The position numbers and the translations under genes are program-made. Shown here piece by piece: positions 33,481 through 42,978 of a stretch of DNA of 64,000 bases (position 1 is the first letter of the stretch; each line of letters starts with the position of its first letter). The DNA comes from Vicia villosa (Eukaryota > Streptophyta > Magnoliopsida > Fabales > Fabaceae), in assembly GCF_029867415.1 (NCBI RefSeq), contig NW_026705152.1:868001-932000 (forward strand), given 5' to 3'. Under the pieces are notes generated by a model. It did not search any database. It saw only the letters and a program-made list of their open reading frames with translations, and was not told the origin of the DNA.

Positions 33481-33591
33481 TCTTCTATCCCCAGTGAAGA
33501 AGGTCTTTTATCCCCAGTGAAGAAGGTCGTTTATCCCCAGTGACGAAGATTTTCCATCTCCAGTGAAGAGGTTCTTCCATCTCAATAAGAA
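33481..33591 (+). repeat. Hairpin array F in Ogre-1 (five short units)
   Basis: The loop is close to ATCCCCAGT. Arms: TCTTC/GAAGA (33481/33496), TCTT/AAGA (33504/33520), TCGT/ACGA (33527/33543), TTTTC/GAAGA (33550/33565), TTCTT/AAGAA (33572/33587). Period about 22 bp. Short stems make this the weakest family. Confidence 0.5.
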
Positions 33592-33850
33592 AAGATGCTT
33601 ATCTTCCCCAGAAAAGTTGAAAGCATGCAACACCATTCATCACCTGTATTATCTACACCGTGCTAAAGAACATTTGTCAAGTATCTGGTTGAATTGCGAC
33701 GTCGGTCCACCTCCAGTATACATTTCTTTGTCTGTCAATTTCGTCAGCATGCACGCTACATTCATGACATTCATCATGCATACATATTTGCATCATTTAT
33801 GCATTCTTGCATTTTTCAATATTCATTTGTTTAGGATATATTTATCCTCC

Positions 33851-33888
33851 AAAAAAAAAGAAAAGAAAAAGAAAAAGAAAAAAAGAAA
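33851..33888 (+). repeat. 38-bp A/G-only tract
   Basis: Consists of A with scattered G only, about 1 kb upstream of the 3' polypurine tract. It may be a simple repeat or an extra plus-strand primer site. Confidence 0.6.
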
Positions 33889-34323
33889 CAAGTATGGGCG
33901 TGTCATCTCTCCAATAGGTTGTCACCCATAAGCAGAAAGATCATCTTCTTTCTCCAGTTCCCCACTGAGATCATTCCTCGTGGAAGAAGGTTGCTTTAGT
34001 TTCTCCTCTCAAAACGAAGGAGAAAATCCCCATTTGAATTCATTCCTCGTGGGTACAAAGTCTTGTTTGACTGTTTCTTTCCAATTCATTCTTGGTTAGA
34101 ACCTTGTCTTTACCAGAGATTCAAATTCCGATTCCTCAAATAGAGTCGAGAAAAAGTTGAACCATAAACAATAGCCTCATCATCTGAGCACTTTATGTTT
34201 CTTTCAAAAGTTTTTTTCCCTCAAAGGAATCAATTATGAAGACCATTTGACAATCAGGGCCTTATTACTGTTCACAAGGCTGAATAACCAGTAATTTCCC
34301 TAAGCAAAGTCTCCAGGATCATT

Positions 34324-34567
34324 TTATCACTCGGCTGATAATTGATCATGTCTTCAAAACCACTATCACGAGGCTGGTAGTTGGTAACCTTTTTTTTCTG
34401 GTTATATTATTTAACATGTCTATCACAAGGCTGATAGTCGGTAATATTAACCGAACCTTTGAAACTCTTTTTACCTTGTCAAGTCTATCACAATGCTGAT
34501 AGTTGGTAATATAGTTTCATACCTTTCACCTTCGCATTATTAAACAAGTCTATCCCCATGCTGATAG
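34324..34567 (+). repeat. Hairpin array E in Ogre-1 (five units)
   Basis: The loop is close to ACAAGGCT. Arms: TTATC/GATAA (34324/34337), CTATC/GGTAG (34363/34376), CTATC/GATAG (34420/34433, 34485/34498, 34550/34563). The first pair shows a compensatory change and the second a wobble. Most units are followed by TNGGTAAT. Confidence 0.6.
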
Positions 34568-34795
34568 TCGATAATGTCGATAGGTAAGCTTTTCTTACAA
34601 AGCTATCATTTCCCGGTGAAGCATACACTTGCTTTCCCGAAAAGAAAAAACGGATTCTCTTCCTAAAACGGTTTGAGACATCCTTCCCAATCTCTTGTCC
34701 TCTGTGGAGTCAGTTCTTGATATCCCCTCGGTAGAGATATCCTTGCATCATTCGCAATTTTGGTATCTTAGGTCCAAAATTTGCGTCTTCTGATA

Positions 34796-34874
34796 TTTAA
34801 GTCTCTTCTACCCTATCAAGACGAAGATTTTCAATCTTCATATCTCAGGTTGAAGAAACTTAAATAGGGGCATC
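34796..34874 (+). other. Hairpin abutting the polypurine tract, Ogre-1
   Basis: TTTAAGT (34796-34802) pairs with ACTTAAA (34858-34864). After one C/A mismatch TCTTC pairs with GAAGA (34804/34852). An inner GAAGAT/ATCTTC stem lies in the loop. The 3' arm is directly followed by the tract TAGGGGCATC (34865-34874) and the LTR start at 34875. Confidence 0.7.
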
Positions 34875-36456
34875 TGTCATACCCCAATTTTTGACCTAAG
34901 ATACCACCTCATATCATTGCATATGCATCATTTGCATCTCTAACAAACTGCATAGCTTGTGTTTGCTACTTGTGACTCAGCAGGATTTAAACAAGAAATC
35001 ACTCATCAGTACAAGTAACAATCAATTAGGGTTTTGTTCCCCCTTCATTTCAAATAAATCATCTTCATCAACAATCAACAGTTGGACCTCAAAGATTCAT
35101 TTCAACAAGCTCAAGGGTTATGAATCAATCAGATTAGGGTTTTGACTGAAGATAGCATACTCCTGATTTTTGCTCAGAGTTTGACCTAATGACTTGGGAC
35201 ATGACCTCAAGACCCCAAGTGCATCATTTTGACCTAATCCATTGGCTCGTAACATCTCCTACACAAGGATTGATCAACAGTGAAATTTCAAATCATCAGA
35301 TTAGGGTTTTGAACTATCAGGGACTGAAATCAGGGATCACATCTGGGAAACCCTAAAAATCCCCAGGAAGTCAATCAAAGGTTTCAATCATCTTCAAATA
35401 ATCCCTATGACATTATCCAATGGAAATTGTGTCTCAATTCAAGATCCATAGTCATCAATTTCATCAGGTCGACAATTAGGGTTTTTGACCTAATTCACTG
35501 AACAACTACTTTTTTATCAGAACATGGTGCTACAAATTAAACCATGGCTCAATATCCTCTAATGCTTCAATGTGATCCATTCATACCATTCATTTGATGA
35601 GGATAGCCTGTTTCGTTTGAAATCTCCAGAAACGCGATTCGTCTGAAAAAGTCAACTGTACAAGATCACCATTGACTTTTGGGGAATTTTGGTCAACCAT
35701 GACTTTTGAAGTTTTGAATCATCAATATATGATATATGAAGTCATTTGATCAAGAAAAATCAAGAAAATCAATCAAGAATCAAAAAGTCAAAGTTTGACT
35801 TTTATACTTAGAAAATTTTCTAAGTGTTTTTCAATGGTTTTTTCCAAACTTTGGAAGGGAATAACTCAAAATTTCACCTACAAACTGAAAAAAACTTCCA
35901 ACATGAAAGTTGTAGATTTTGATCCAATGAACAACTTTGTCACATAAAATGATTTTCCAAAAGATCAACCATTTAAGAGATATGGAGCTTCAAAGTTGGT
36001 ATCTTTTGAAAAATGCACTTAAAATCTCATTTTCTTCAAAGTTCATGGATCTTTTTCACCCATTTCCTTAAAGGTCTTGAAGAAACTTCCAACTAGGGTT
36101 TTGAAGTGTGTAACATAAGCTTTCCAAAATGTCCAAGAGCATGAAAAAATATGGTGTGTAGCCATGGTTTTGAATTTTGACATTAGTGACCATTATGCTT
36201 GAATTTTCATCATTTTTCACTAAGTTTCAATGCTATATGGTCTCTAATGCAAGTAATGACACATCAAAGCAATAATTGAAAGATATTTTCTGATTAGAAG
36301 ATCAGAATGGAAGAGGATAAGAAGCTTGGAAGAATGACCATGGTTAAGTTACTTTAACCATTTTGCATTAAATGTAAAAGATTCCTTTTTATCTCTTAAG
36401 CCAAATCATCACTTCTTTGATCAACTTGCCAAGCTCTGCATTCAGAACTCTTGGCC

Positions 36457-36464
36457 TATAAATA
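36457..36464 (+). promoter_or_regulatory. TATA box of the Ogre-1 LTR
   Basis: TATAAATA followed by GAGG, in the same context as the Ogre-2 boxes at 39535 and 58710. Confidence 0.7.
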
Positions 36465-37410
36465 GAGGTCCAAACTCCATTCAAAATCACACCAAAGCCT
36501 CACAAATTATAGGATTTCTCTTTCTTTCTTAGAATGCAAGTTTCTTAAGTTTCTAAGAGGTAGAAAACTCAACCTCCAAACCCTTGAAGTTATGGCCAAA
36601 GTGATGGTTCTAGCAACTCATAAACATCATATGGGATGTGTTTGAACCACTCACACACCCCAAATCACCCCAAAACTCAGATTCACTCTTCAACCTCCAT
36701 ATGAACACATGAAGAGCCTTATCATGCCAATTTTCATTCCAGATCATTTCTGTCCAAATTAACACTTCCCACACCTCACATGTATCACATATGAGCTATC
36801 CAAACACTCATCATCAACCTGAAACATCAGAATCATCGAGCTCAATTCACACTTAGGCTTAACTGCAGATTGGGTACCTCCAACTGCTCCAGGTGTTTTC
36901 AATTCACTCCGAGCATCCAGACACCTTCCATAATCATCATTGAAGCTATCCAGAATGTTACAAAGCATCTGTAACACCTCCAGATCAAAATTCAATTCCC
37001 AGTTTGGTCGTTTTTGAAGGTAATTCTTATGAACTTCAAACTCATACATACATGCATCATAAATGAAAAATTGAGTTGCCATCTTGTTTCTGCACTATCA
37101 CTGATCAATAGCCCTCAATCAATTTCACAATTCATCAATCATACACGGTTTCATGTTCAAATTCAGAATTAGGGTTCTTCGTGTTCATCACAAAATTGAC
37201 CACCTTAGAGCCAAAATAAATGAATTATGAGGACACCATCATGTTCCTCGTGAAAAACCGAGTGAGATAGACCCTTTACTTGATCAAAACAACACAGTTT
37301 CAATGATTTTCAAAAATCAGTTAGGGTTGTGTTCTTGGCGCGTTTTTTGGTTTGGAAAATTCAAATCCTTGTTTTAAAATATATTTAATTGAACGCGTAT
37401 GTATTACAAG

Positions 37411-37498
37411 CCACAAGCGTGGCTCAGTTGGCAAGTGTTTTGGCTGGTGAGAGTAAGGGCGTGGGTTCAAACCCTGGCAGGACCAAACCATTTTTTTT
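37411..37498 (+). ncRNA. tRNA-like/SINE-like segment with Pol III boxes in the Ogre-1 LTR
   Basis: A box TGGCTCAGTTGG (37420-37431), B box GGTTCAAACCC (37464-37474) and a T8 run (37491-37498) that could end Pol III transcription. The A-B spacing suits a tRNA. I do not see a paired acceptor stem, so it is tRNA-derived rather than a tRNA gene. Confidence 0.55.
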
Positions 37499-39534
37499 AA
37501 CACTTATTTTCTTCATTTTTTTAACAACTTTAACTAATTAATTCACTAACCAAATCAATTCATTTTTGCTTCAATTTTTGCACACTTTTTATTTAACACA
37601 TATATTTTATGAATACTAAAAAAAATCACAAAAAAAAATATTTATTTGATGTGTTTTTATAAAGTTTAAAGTGACATGTTTTAAAATGTATTTTTAATAC
37701 TTAAAATATTGTTTTTTCATTTGATTTGCAAACTTAATCACTTGTAAATATTTTTGTAATCAAACTCTAATTACTTAGGTCTTAATTAAGCAAGAAATTT
37801 GTTTTTTTATCTTAATTAAGTTGACTTTTGTCAAGATTCAAACCATTTTAAAACAAACGATCACGGTTTTTTCAAAACGATAAACCTTTTCTTTTTGGGT
37901 TTTCTTTTCAAAAGAAACTATTGATTAAATCTTTTTGGATTGATCAATTGATTTTCAAAAACATGGGCCTCTCGAATATTAGAGAGTATAAGTGTCATAC
38001 CCTAATTTTTGACCCCCCTGAGATGGCATATCTTCAGGATTTTTCATCAGGTCAAGACAAGTTCCCAGAGCAGTCATTTCTCCATCTGGTACCTAATCGA
38101 GGATGCTCAAAGACAAGAAAGCTCAGGCAAAGGATCAATCAATACAAAGACTAGTCTCTAATACAATCATGGGGCTCAAAAACTTCACTTTTCTCATCTA
38201 TGATTGATTAGACATCCAGTCATCTGAGTACAGGTTTACTCAGGTCACCAGACTAGGGTTTTGAGCCTATCAAGGACTGAAATCAGGGATCACTTTTGGG
38301 AAACCCTAAAAAGCCCCAGAGGGTCATTCAAAGACATCAATCATCTTCAAATAACTCATATGACAAGATCTACTGGACATCACACTTCAATTCAAAGTCT
38401 ACAGTCATTATTTTCACATGGTCGACAAATTAGGGTTTTGACCTAATTCACCAAGATAGTTGACTTCTGATCAGGGCATGAATCCAAAACTCAAGACATG
38501 ATTTAAGGATCTCTACTACCTCCATATAATCCATTTATATCATCCATTTGGGGAGAAGATCTTATTTCTACACAAAAGCCCAAAAAGCCACTTTGTCAGG
38601 AAAAAGTCAACTGTGAAGGATCATCATTGACTTTTAAGGTTTTTGGTCAAAAAATGATTTTCAAAGATCAATATCATCAATATATGGATGTCAAAGTCAT
38701 TTGGCCAAAGAAATTCAAAGAAATTCATCAAGGAGCGAAAAGTCGGGAATTAGGGTTTTTGAAGGCATGGTGAGATCTCAAAATTTCACCTACACAACTC
38801 AAAAAACTTCCAACATGAAAGTTGTAGATCTTGCAAAATAAAACAACATCTTACAAAGGAACTTTTTTCAAAAGATCAACCATTTATGAAGTTTTGGAGA
38901 TTTTGAAGTTTAGGTCATAAACACTTAGAAATTTTTCTAAGTGTTTTAACCTAGTTTTCTTCCAACTTTGGCCTCATTTTTCACAAATTTCCCAAAGGAT
39001 TCTGAAGAAGACATAAACTAATGAATTGAAGTAGATGTTTAGGGCTTTCCAAATTGTGTTCAACCTTCTCCAAATTCAATTTGAGCTAAGAGTTATGCTT
39101 GTTCAAAGTTGGCCTCATGAAGTAAAATTATAGGTCATGTGCAAATTGGACTTTGCAAATTTTGTGCAAATAACCTCTCTTATGGATGCTACACGACCCA
39201 TAACACATCTGAAACCATGCCATACATCCATTTTCATCATTGCATAAGGATTAGAGAAGATTCCCCAAAAACAAAGGCATGTGATTATGTAATGATTGCA
39301 TTTTTGAATTTATGACAAATTGGTGATTCATCAAAGGAATCTTCTCCCAACCAATTGGAGCTCATTTCTGCAGCAATTTGGTCCCCTAAGATCAAGCAAA
39401 ACCGATGGCTAGGGAGTGGTATCAAAGAGCTCATCATTGCACTTGGGATATTCTTTGAATTTCTTCATGGCTAAGAAACCCAAACTCTCCCATTAAGCAA
39501 GCTCACACTCTCACTCAGTACTGAACCAATTGCC

Positions 39535-39542
39535 TATAAATA
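39535..39542 (+). promoter_or_regulatory. TATA box of the Ogre-2 5' LTR
   Basis: TATAAATA in GCCTATAAATAGAGG; transcription probably starts about 30 bp downstream, near 39570. Confidence 0.75.
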
Positions 39543-40492
39543 GAGGCCTCATTCTCATTCAAAAAACACACCAAAGCAACCATATTCCTTGCTTTCTCTT
39601 TCTCTCCTCTTGTTCATTGTTTTTCAAAGTTCTTTGGCAAGAAGAATCGATTTCTTCAAACCAAAGCTTATCTTTGGGAAGTGAGCATTCTAACATCTCA
39701 GGGGAGGTCATTTGAGGTGATCCAAGCACCTGGATCACTTCTGTAGGTGGAGGAACACCATTGTTGCTCTTACTTTGGAGCATTTGCAGTTGGAGGTCCA
39801 TGGAGTGATTCAGAAGGTTTCAAGGCAAGCCAATCATCCAGACACACTCCTCAGGTCATAGTGAAGCTAACCAGATGGCTGCAGCTCACCTGTAACTCCA
39901 AATTCAACAACCTCCATGTCCACTTGAAGTTCAAATCGAGGGAGGTCCATAGAACAATTCAGAAGGATTCAGGCTACAATAAGCATCCAGTTAGCATCAT
40001 TGAGTCTCAAGGAAGCTATTGAGATCATTCATTCAAGCTCAGTTGCTCTCAATCATCCTCACGACCTCCATTTTCAGAGGTAAGTTTCTGAACCTCACCT
40101 CTCTAATTTAAGTACTCTTTGTGAAATATCTCGATTCTATCTTGTTCAGCATCATCAGAGGATTGAAAACCCTCTATCATCATCCATTTATCTTTCAGTA
40201 TAGTCATTTAATTTGATTTTGAAATTTTAGGGTTCTTCACGATTTCTGGTAAATTAGTTAGATGTAGTTAATGTTAGTTCATGTTAGTTACATATTTAGA
40301 ATCGTGAGTGAAATTAGAGCAAGTTTCGTGTTTACATCATGGCAAATGATTGAGAGATGAGTGAGTTCAGAAATCCAAATTCATGGAGCTTGAGGTTGAA
40401 GACGAAGATGGTGGTGGCGCGCAAAATTCAAATCTCAGGGCAGAGTTTATTTTATTTTGAGTGATATGCGTTTTATTAATGACTAAACAACT

Positions 40493-40573
40493 TGCCCTAG
40501 TGGCCACACATGCGCCCTTAGTATCATCATGCCACAAGTCTGGGGTTCGAATCCCCCTCGCCCCAGACTTTTT
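40493..40573 (+). ncRNA. tRNA-like segment 1 in the Ogre-2 5' LTR
   Basis: A-box-like TGCCCTAGTGG (40493-40503), perfect B box GGTTCGAATCC (40544-40554) in a GGGG/CCCC T-arm, then T5 (40569-40573). GTCTGGGG pairs with CCCCAGAC around it. The same segment is in the 3' LTR (B box 59719-59729). The Ogre-1 LTR lacks it. Confidence 0.55.
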
Positions 40574-40654
40574 GTTTCTTTTATTTTTCAAAGATTTACA
40601 ACTTGTTTTGAAACATGACCAAATGGAGGCAAGTCACTAACACTGAGCGCGCGT

Positions 40655-40732
40655 TGGCTCAGTGGTGTTGTTTTGGACTGGTAACCTCAAGGGCGTGGGT
40701 TCAAACCCTCCAAGGGACAAAACCTTTTTTTT
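40655..40732 (+). ncRNA. tRNA-like segment 2 in the Ogre-2 5' LTR
   Basis: A box TGGCTCAGTGG (40655-40665), B box GGTTCAAACCC (40698-40708) and T8 (40725-40732). It is homologous to the Ogre-1 segment at 37411. The 3' LTR copy has the A box at 59830-59840 and the B box at 59873-59883. Confidence 0.55.
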
Positions 40733-41290
40733 AACACTAATTTCTTTCATTTTTCTTCACAATTTCACATATTTATTTAACCTATCAAACTAATTCTTTT
40801 TTACTTCATTTTTCACACACTTATCATTTAATATACCTATTTTGTGAATAATCAAAAAAATCATAAAAATATTATTTATTTCTTGAATTTTAATTAGGTT
40901 TAAAATAGTATGTTTTTAAGTGTTTTCTTAAATACTTTAAATATATATTCTCACTTTATTTTAACCTAATCACTTTGTAAATAATTTTATGATAAAACCT
41001 TAATTATTTAGGTCTTAATTAAATAAAAATCTTGATTTTTACTTTAATTAAGTTGACTTTTGTCAAATCTCAAAACTATTTTCAATCTCTGATAAAATCA
41101 AATGATTAGGGTTTTCAAACAACAAAACCTTGTGTCATTCCAGATCATTTTCAAATTGCTTTTGCACCAGTACTGCAAAGTACTGGGCCTCTAATAGAGT
41201 GTAAGTCCCAAAAACCTTCTCTTCTTAGCTTGTTTTCAAAACTGTATTTTCAAAATCTTCTTTCTGTTTTCAAAACATTCTTCTGGTATT

Positions 41291-41780
41291 TGAAGGGCAT
41301 TATTCCCGGTGAAACTCTTCAGATACCTATGTGACCTTTGTCCATCTCCACTTCTTCTGTTTTCAAAAACCATTAACTGTTTATCATATACATTCAACTG
41401 TTATCAACAAAAACAACAAAAATTACTGTTGAGGCTCTGTACATACTTCTTCAATGGCCTCCACTCCATCCAGGTTAGGCTTTACAAGCTTTCCATTTAC
41501 AGTCTTTATTTAAATTACTGTCAAATATAAACTGTGCATATATTAGTTTAGAACTGCGTTTGAGTATAAACCTTAGGACAGTTAAACTATATATATATAT
41601 ATAGGAATATGACCTAGGATTGAGAATGTCTTCCCGGTGAAGGCTCTTTCCTAATTAGAGATCTGTAGTTCAAACCCCCAAGATGAATTATTCCCGGTGA
41701 AACATCTTGGCAAAAACCTTAGAATCCAAAAATATAGGACACATCCACCCAAAGAGGAATTATTCCCGGTGAAACCTCTT
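41291..41780 (+). repeat. Hairpin family A (TTCCCGGTGAA loops) in the LTR
   Basis: The loop is close to ATTATTCCCGGTGAAA. Arms: TGAAGGG/CTCTTCA (41291-41297/41315-41321); AGGATTGAG/CTCTTTCCT (from about 41617, 7 of 9 paired); CCAAGATG/CATCTTGG (41678-41685/41703-41710); AAGAGG/CCTCTT (41752-41757/41775-41780). A related unit in the leader has GAGG/CCTC (44394/44417). Repeated in the 3' LTR at about 60470-60960. Confidence 0.7.
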
Positions 41781-42240
41781 ACCCATTTGCTTAGAGCCAA
41801 AATAAGTTCAAAACTACATAGCTTTCTCTTGTGCTATAACAAGGACCCTCGATTAGCCTCCTCTTGGGCTTTGTACAAGGACCCACAGGCTTCTTAAAAG
41901 CATTTCCAGCTTCCTCTTGAGCTTGTATACAAGGACCCATCAGGTTTCTTATAAACATAGGAACAGGTCTTTAGTCACCTTTTAGCCTACCCTGGTGAGT
42001 TTCTTCCAATTTAAACCAGACTTAAAACAAGCTAAGTTTGTCTCAATTTCACATTGAGTACATTTTTGGAATGAGAGACATGGACAGTCTCTGTCACCCT
42101 TATCTTCATCAATCCTCCTTAGAAGAGTCTAGGATCTATGTTTTGGTCATCCTCAGCATTGAGTCAGCCTTCATCTTGGGCTTTAAACAAAGAGTCTCCA
42201 CTAGATAATCTTTCTGCAATCCACCTTTCAATCATAAATC

Positions 42241-42470
42241 CCCTGGAAAGGGTTAGCTTCCACACACACTATCATTTCAATAAAAATCCCTGGAAAGGGT
42301 TAGCCTCCAAAGTCAATTAATAAATGTCAATAAATAAAGATTCATTTCTCTTAGGAGATAATTTCCCCAAAAGAGTCAAAACCCCTGGAAAGGGTCAGCC
42401 TCCAAAAACATGATAAAGTCAGTCTTTTAACAGACAAATTCACCAGCTGAGTCAAAATCCCTGGAAAGGG
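42241..42470 (+). repeat. Motif family B (CCCTGGAAAGGG) in the LTR
   Basis: Four copies of CCCTGGAAAGGGTYAGC at about 42241, 42288, 42383 and 42459. CCCT pairs with AGGG around GGAA, which as RNA is a GNRA-type tetraloop. The stem does not vary, so there is no covariation support. Confidence 0.55.
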
Positions 42471-42842
42471 TTAGCTTCCAAAGAAAAACAGTCTTTTAAT
42501 AAATAAAACCTCCTCAGTAGAGTCAAAACCAACAAAAACAGTTAGCCTCAACCTTGGGCTTCATACAAGGCACCCAAACAATAAAACTCCCCTGTCAAGA
42601 GTCAGCCTCAACCTTGGGCATTGTACAAGGCAGATAATAGAGTCTCCCCAGTAAGTCCTTCATCATTCAGTAGCCACAACCTTGGGCTTTGTACAAGGCA
42701 GATAAACCATATTTTCATGTGTCAAAGATTTCTAACATTTAGGATCTTTCCCCATATAGTCATCCATACTTAATTCATTTAAGAGTCCGCCACAACCTTG
42801 GGCTTTGTACAAGGCAGAAAATAATGTCTTCCCCTAGCTAGA

Positions 42843-42978
42843 GTTAGCCACAACCTTGGGCTTTGTACAAGGCACATAAAATAGAGTCATTCATTCAATT
42901 ATACTCAACAGTTAGCCACAACCTTGGGCTTTGTACAAGGCACATAAAATAGAGTCATTCATTCAATTATACTCAACA
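42843..42978 (+). repeat. Two 68-bp tandem units specific to the 5' LTR
   Basis: Units at 42843-42910 and 42911-42978, followed by a partial third copy. Each includes one family C hairpin and CATTCATTCAATTATACTCA. The 3' LTR has only the last partial copy. Confidence 0.9.

Larger units (their letters stand above)
32830..34795 (+). other. Ogre-1 3' UTR with hairpin arrays
   Basis: About 2 kb without coding. It is built from three hairpin arrays (listed separately), a conserved block near 33170-33280 shared with Ogre-2 (CATGGAATCA, GCTGATTACCAT, TTTGAGCCTTGTGC), and an A/G-only tract at 33851-33888. Confidence 0.7.
26975..37992 (+). mobile_element. Ogre-1, 5'-truncated Ty3/gypsy Ogre element
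   Basis: Homology to Ogre-2 starts near 26975, within the region between gag and protease. The 5' LTR, ORF1 and most of gag are gone. What remains is protease, intron, RT-RNase H-aRNase H-integrase, 3' UTR, polypurine tract and 3.1 kb of the 3' LTR. The LTR is cut at 37992 by Ogre-2. Confidence 0.9.
34875..37992 (+). repeat. 3' LTR of Ogre-1, truncated by Ogre-2
   Basis: Starts TGTCATACCCCAATTTTTG and is homologous to about the first 3.2 kb of the Ogre-2 LTR, ending at a point matching about 41205 there. It contains a TATA box at 36457-36464 and a tRNA-like segment. The left flank of the Ogre-2 insertion is ATAAG (37988-37992). Confidence 0.9.

Noticed and set aside
37321..37503. Minus-strand ORF with GLNPRPYSHQPKHLPTEP
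   Set aside because: It is the antisense of the tRNA-like segment at 37411-37498; such peptides are a well-known false translation of tRNA-derived DNA.
40493..40566. A functional tRNA gene
   Set aside because: A and B boxes are visible, but I find no paired 7-bp acceptor stem or clear anticodon arm, so I call it tRNA-like only.
40367..40591. Minus-strand ORF with GARGIRTPDLWHDD
   Set aside because: Antisense of a tRNA-like segment (B box at 40544); a common spurious protein family, not a gene.
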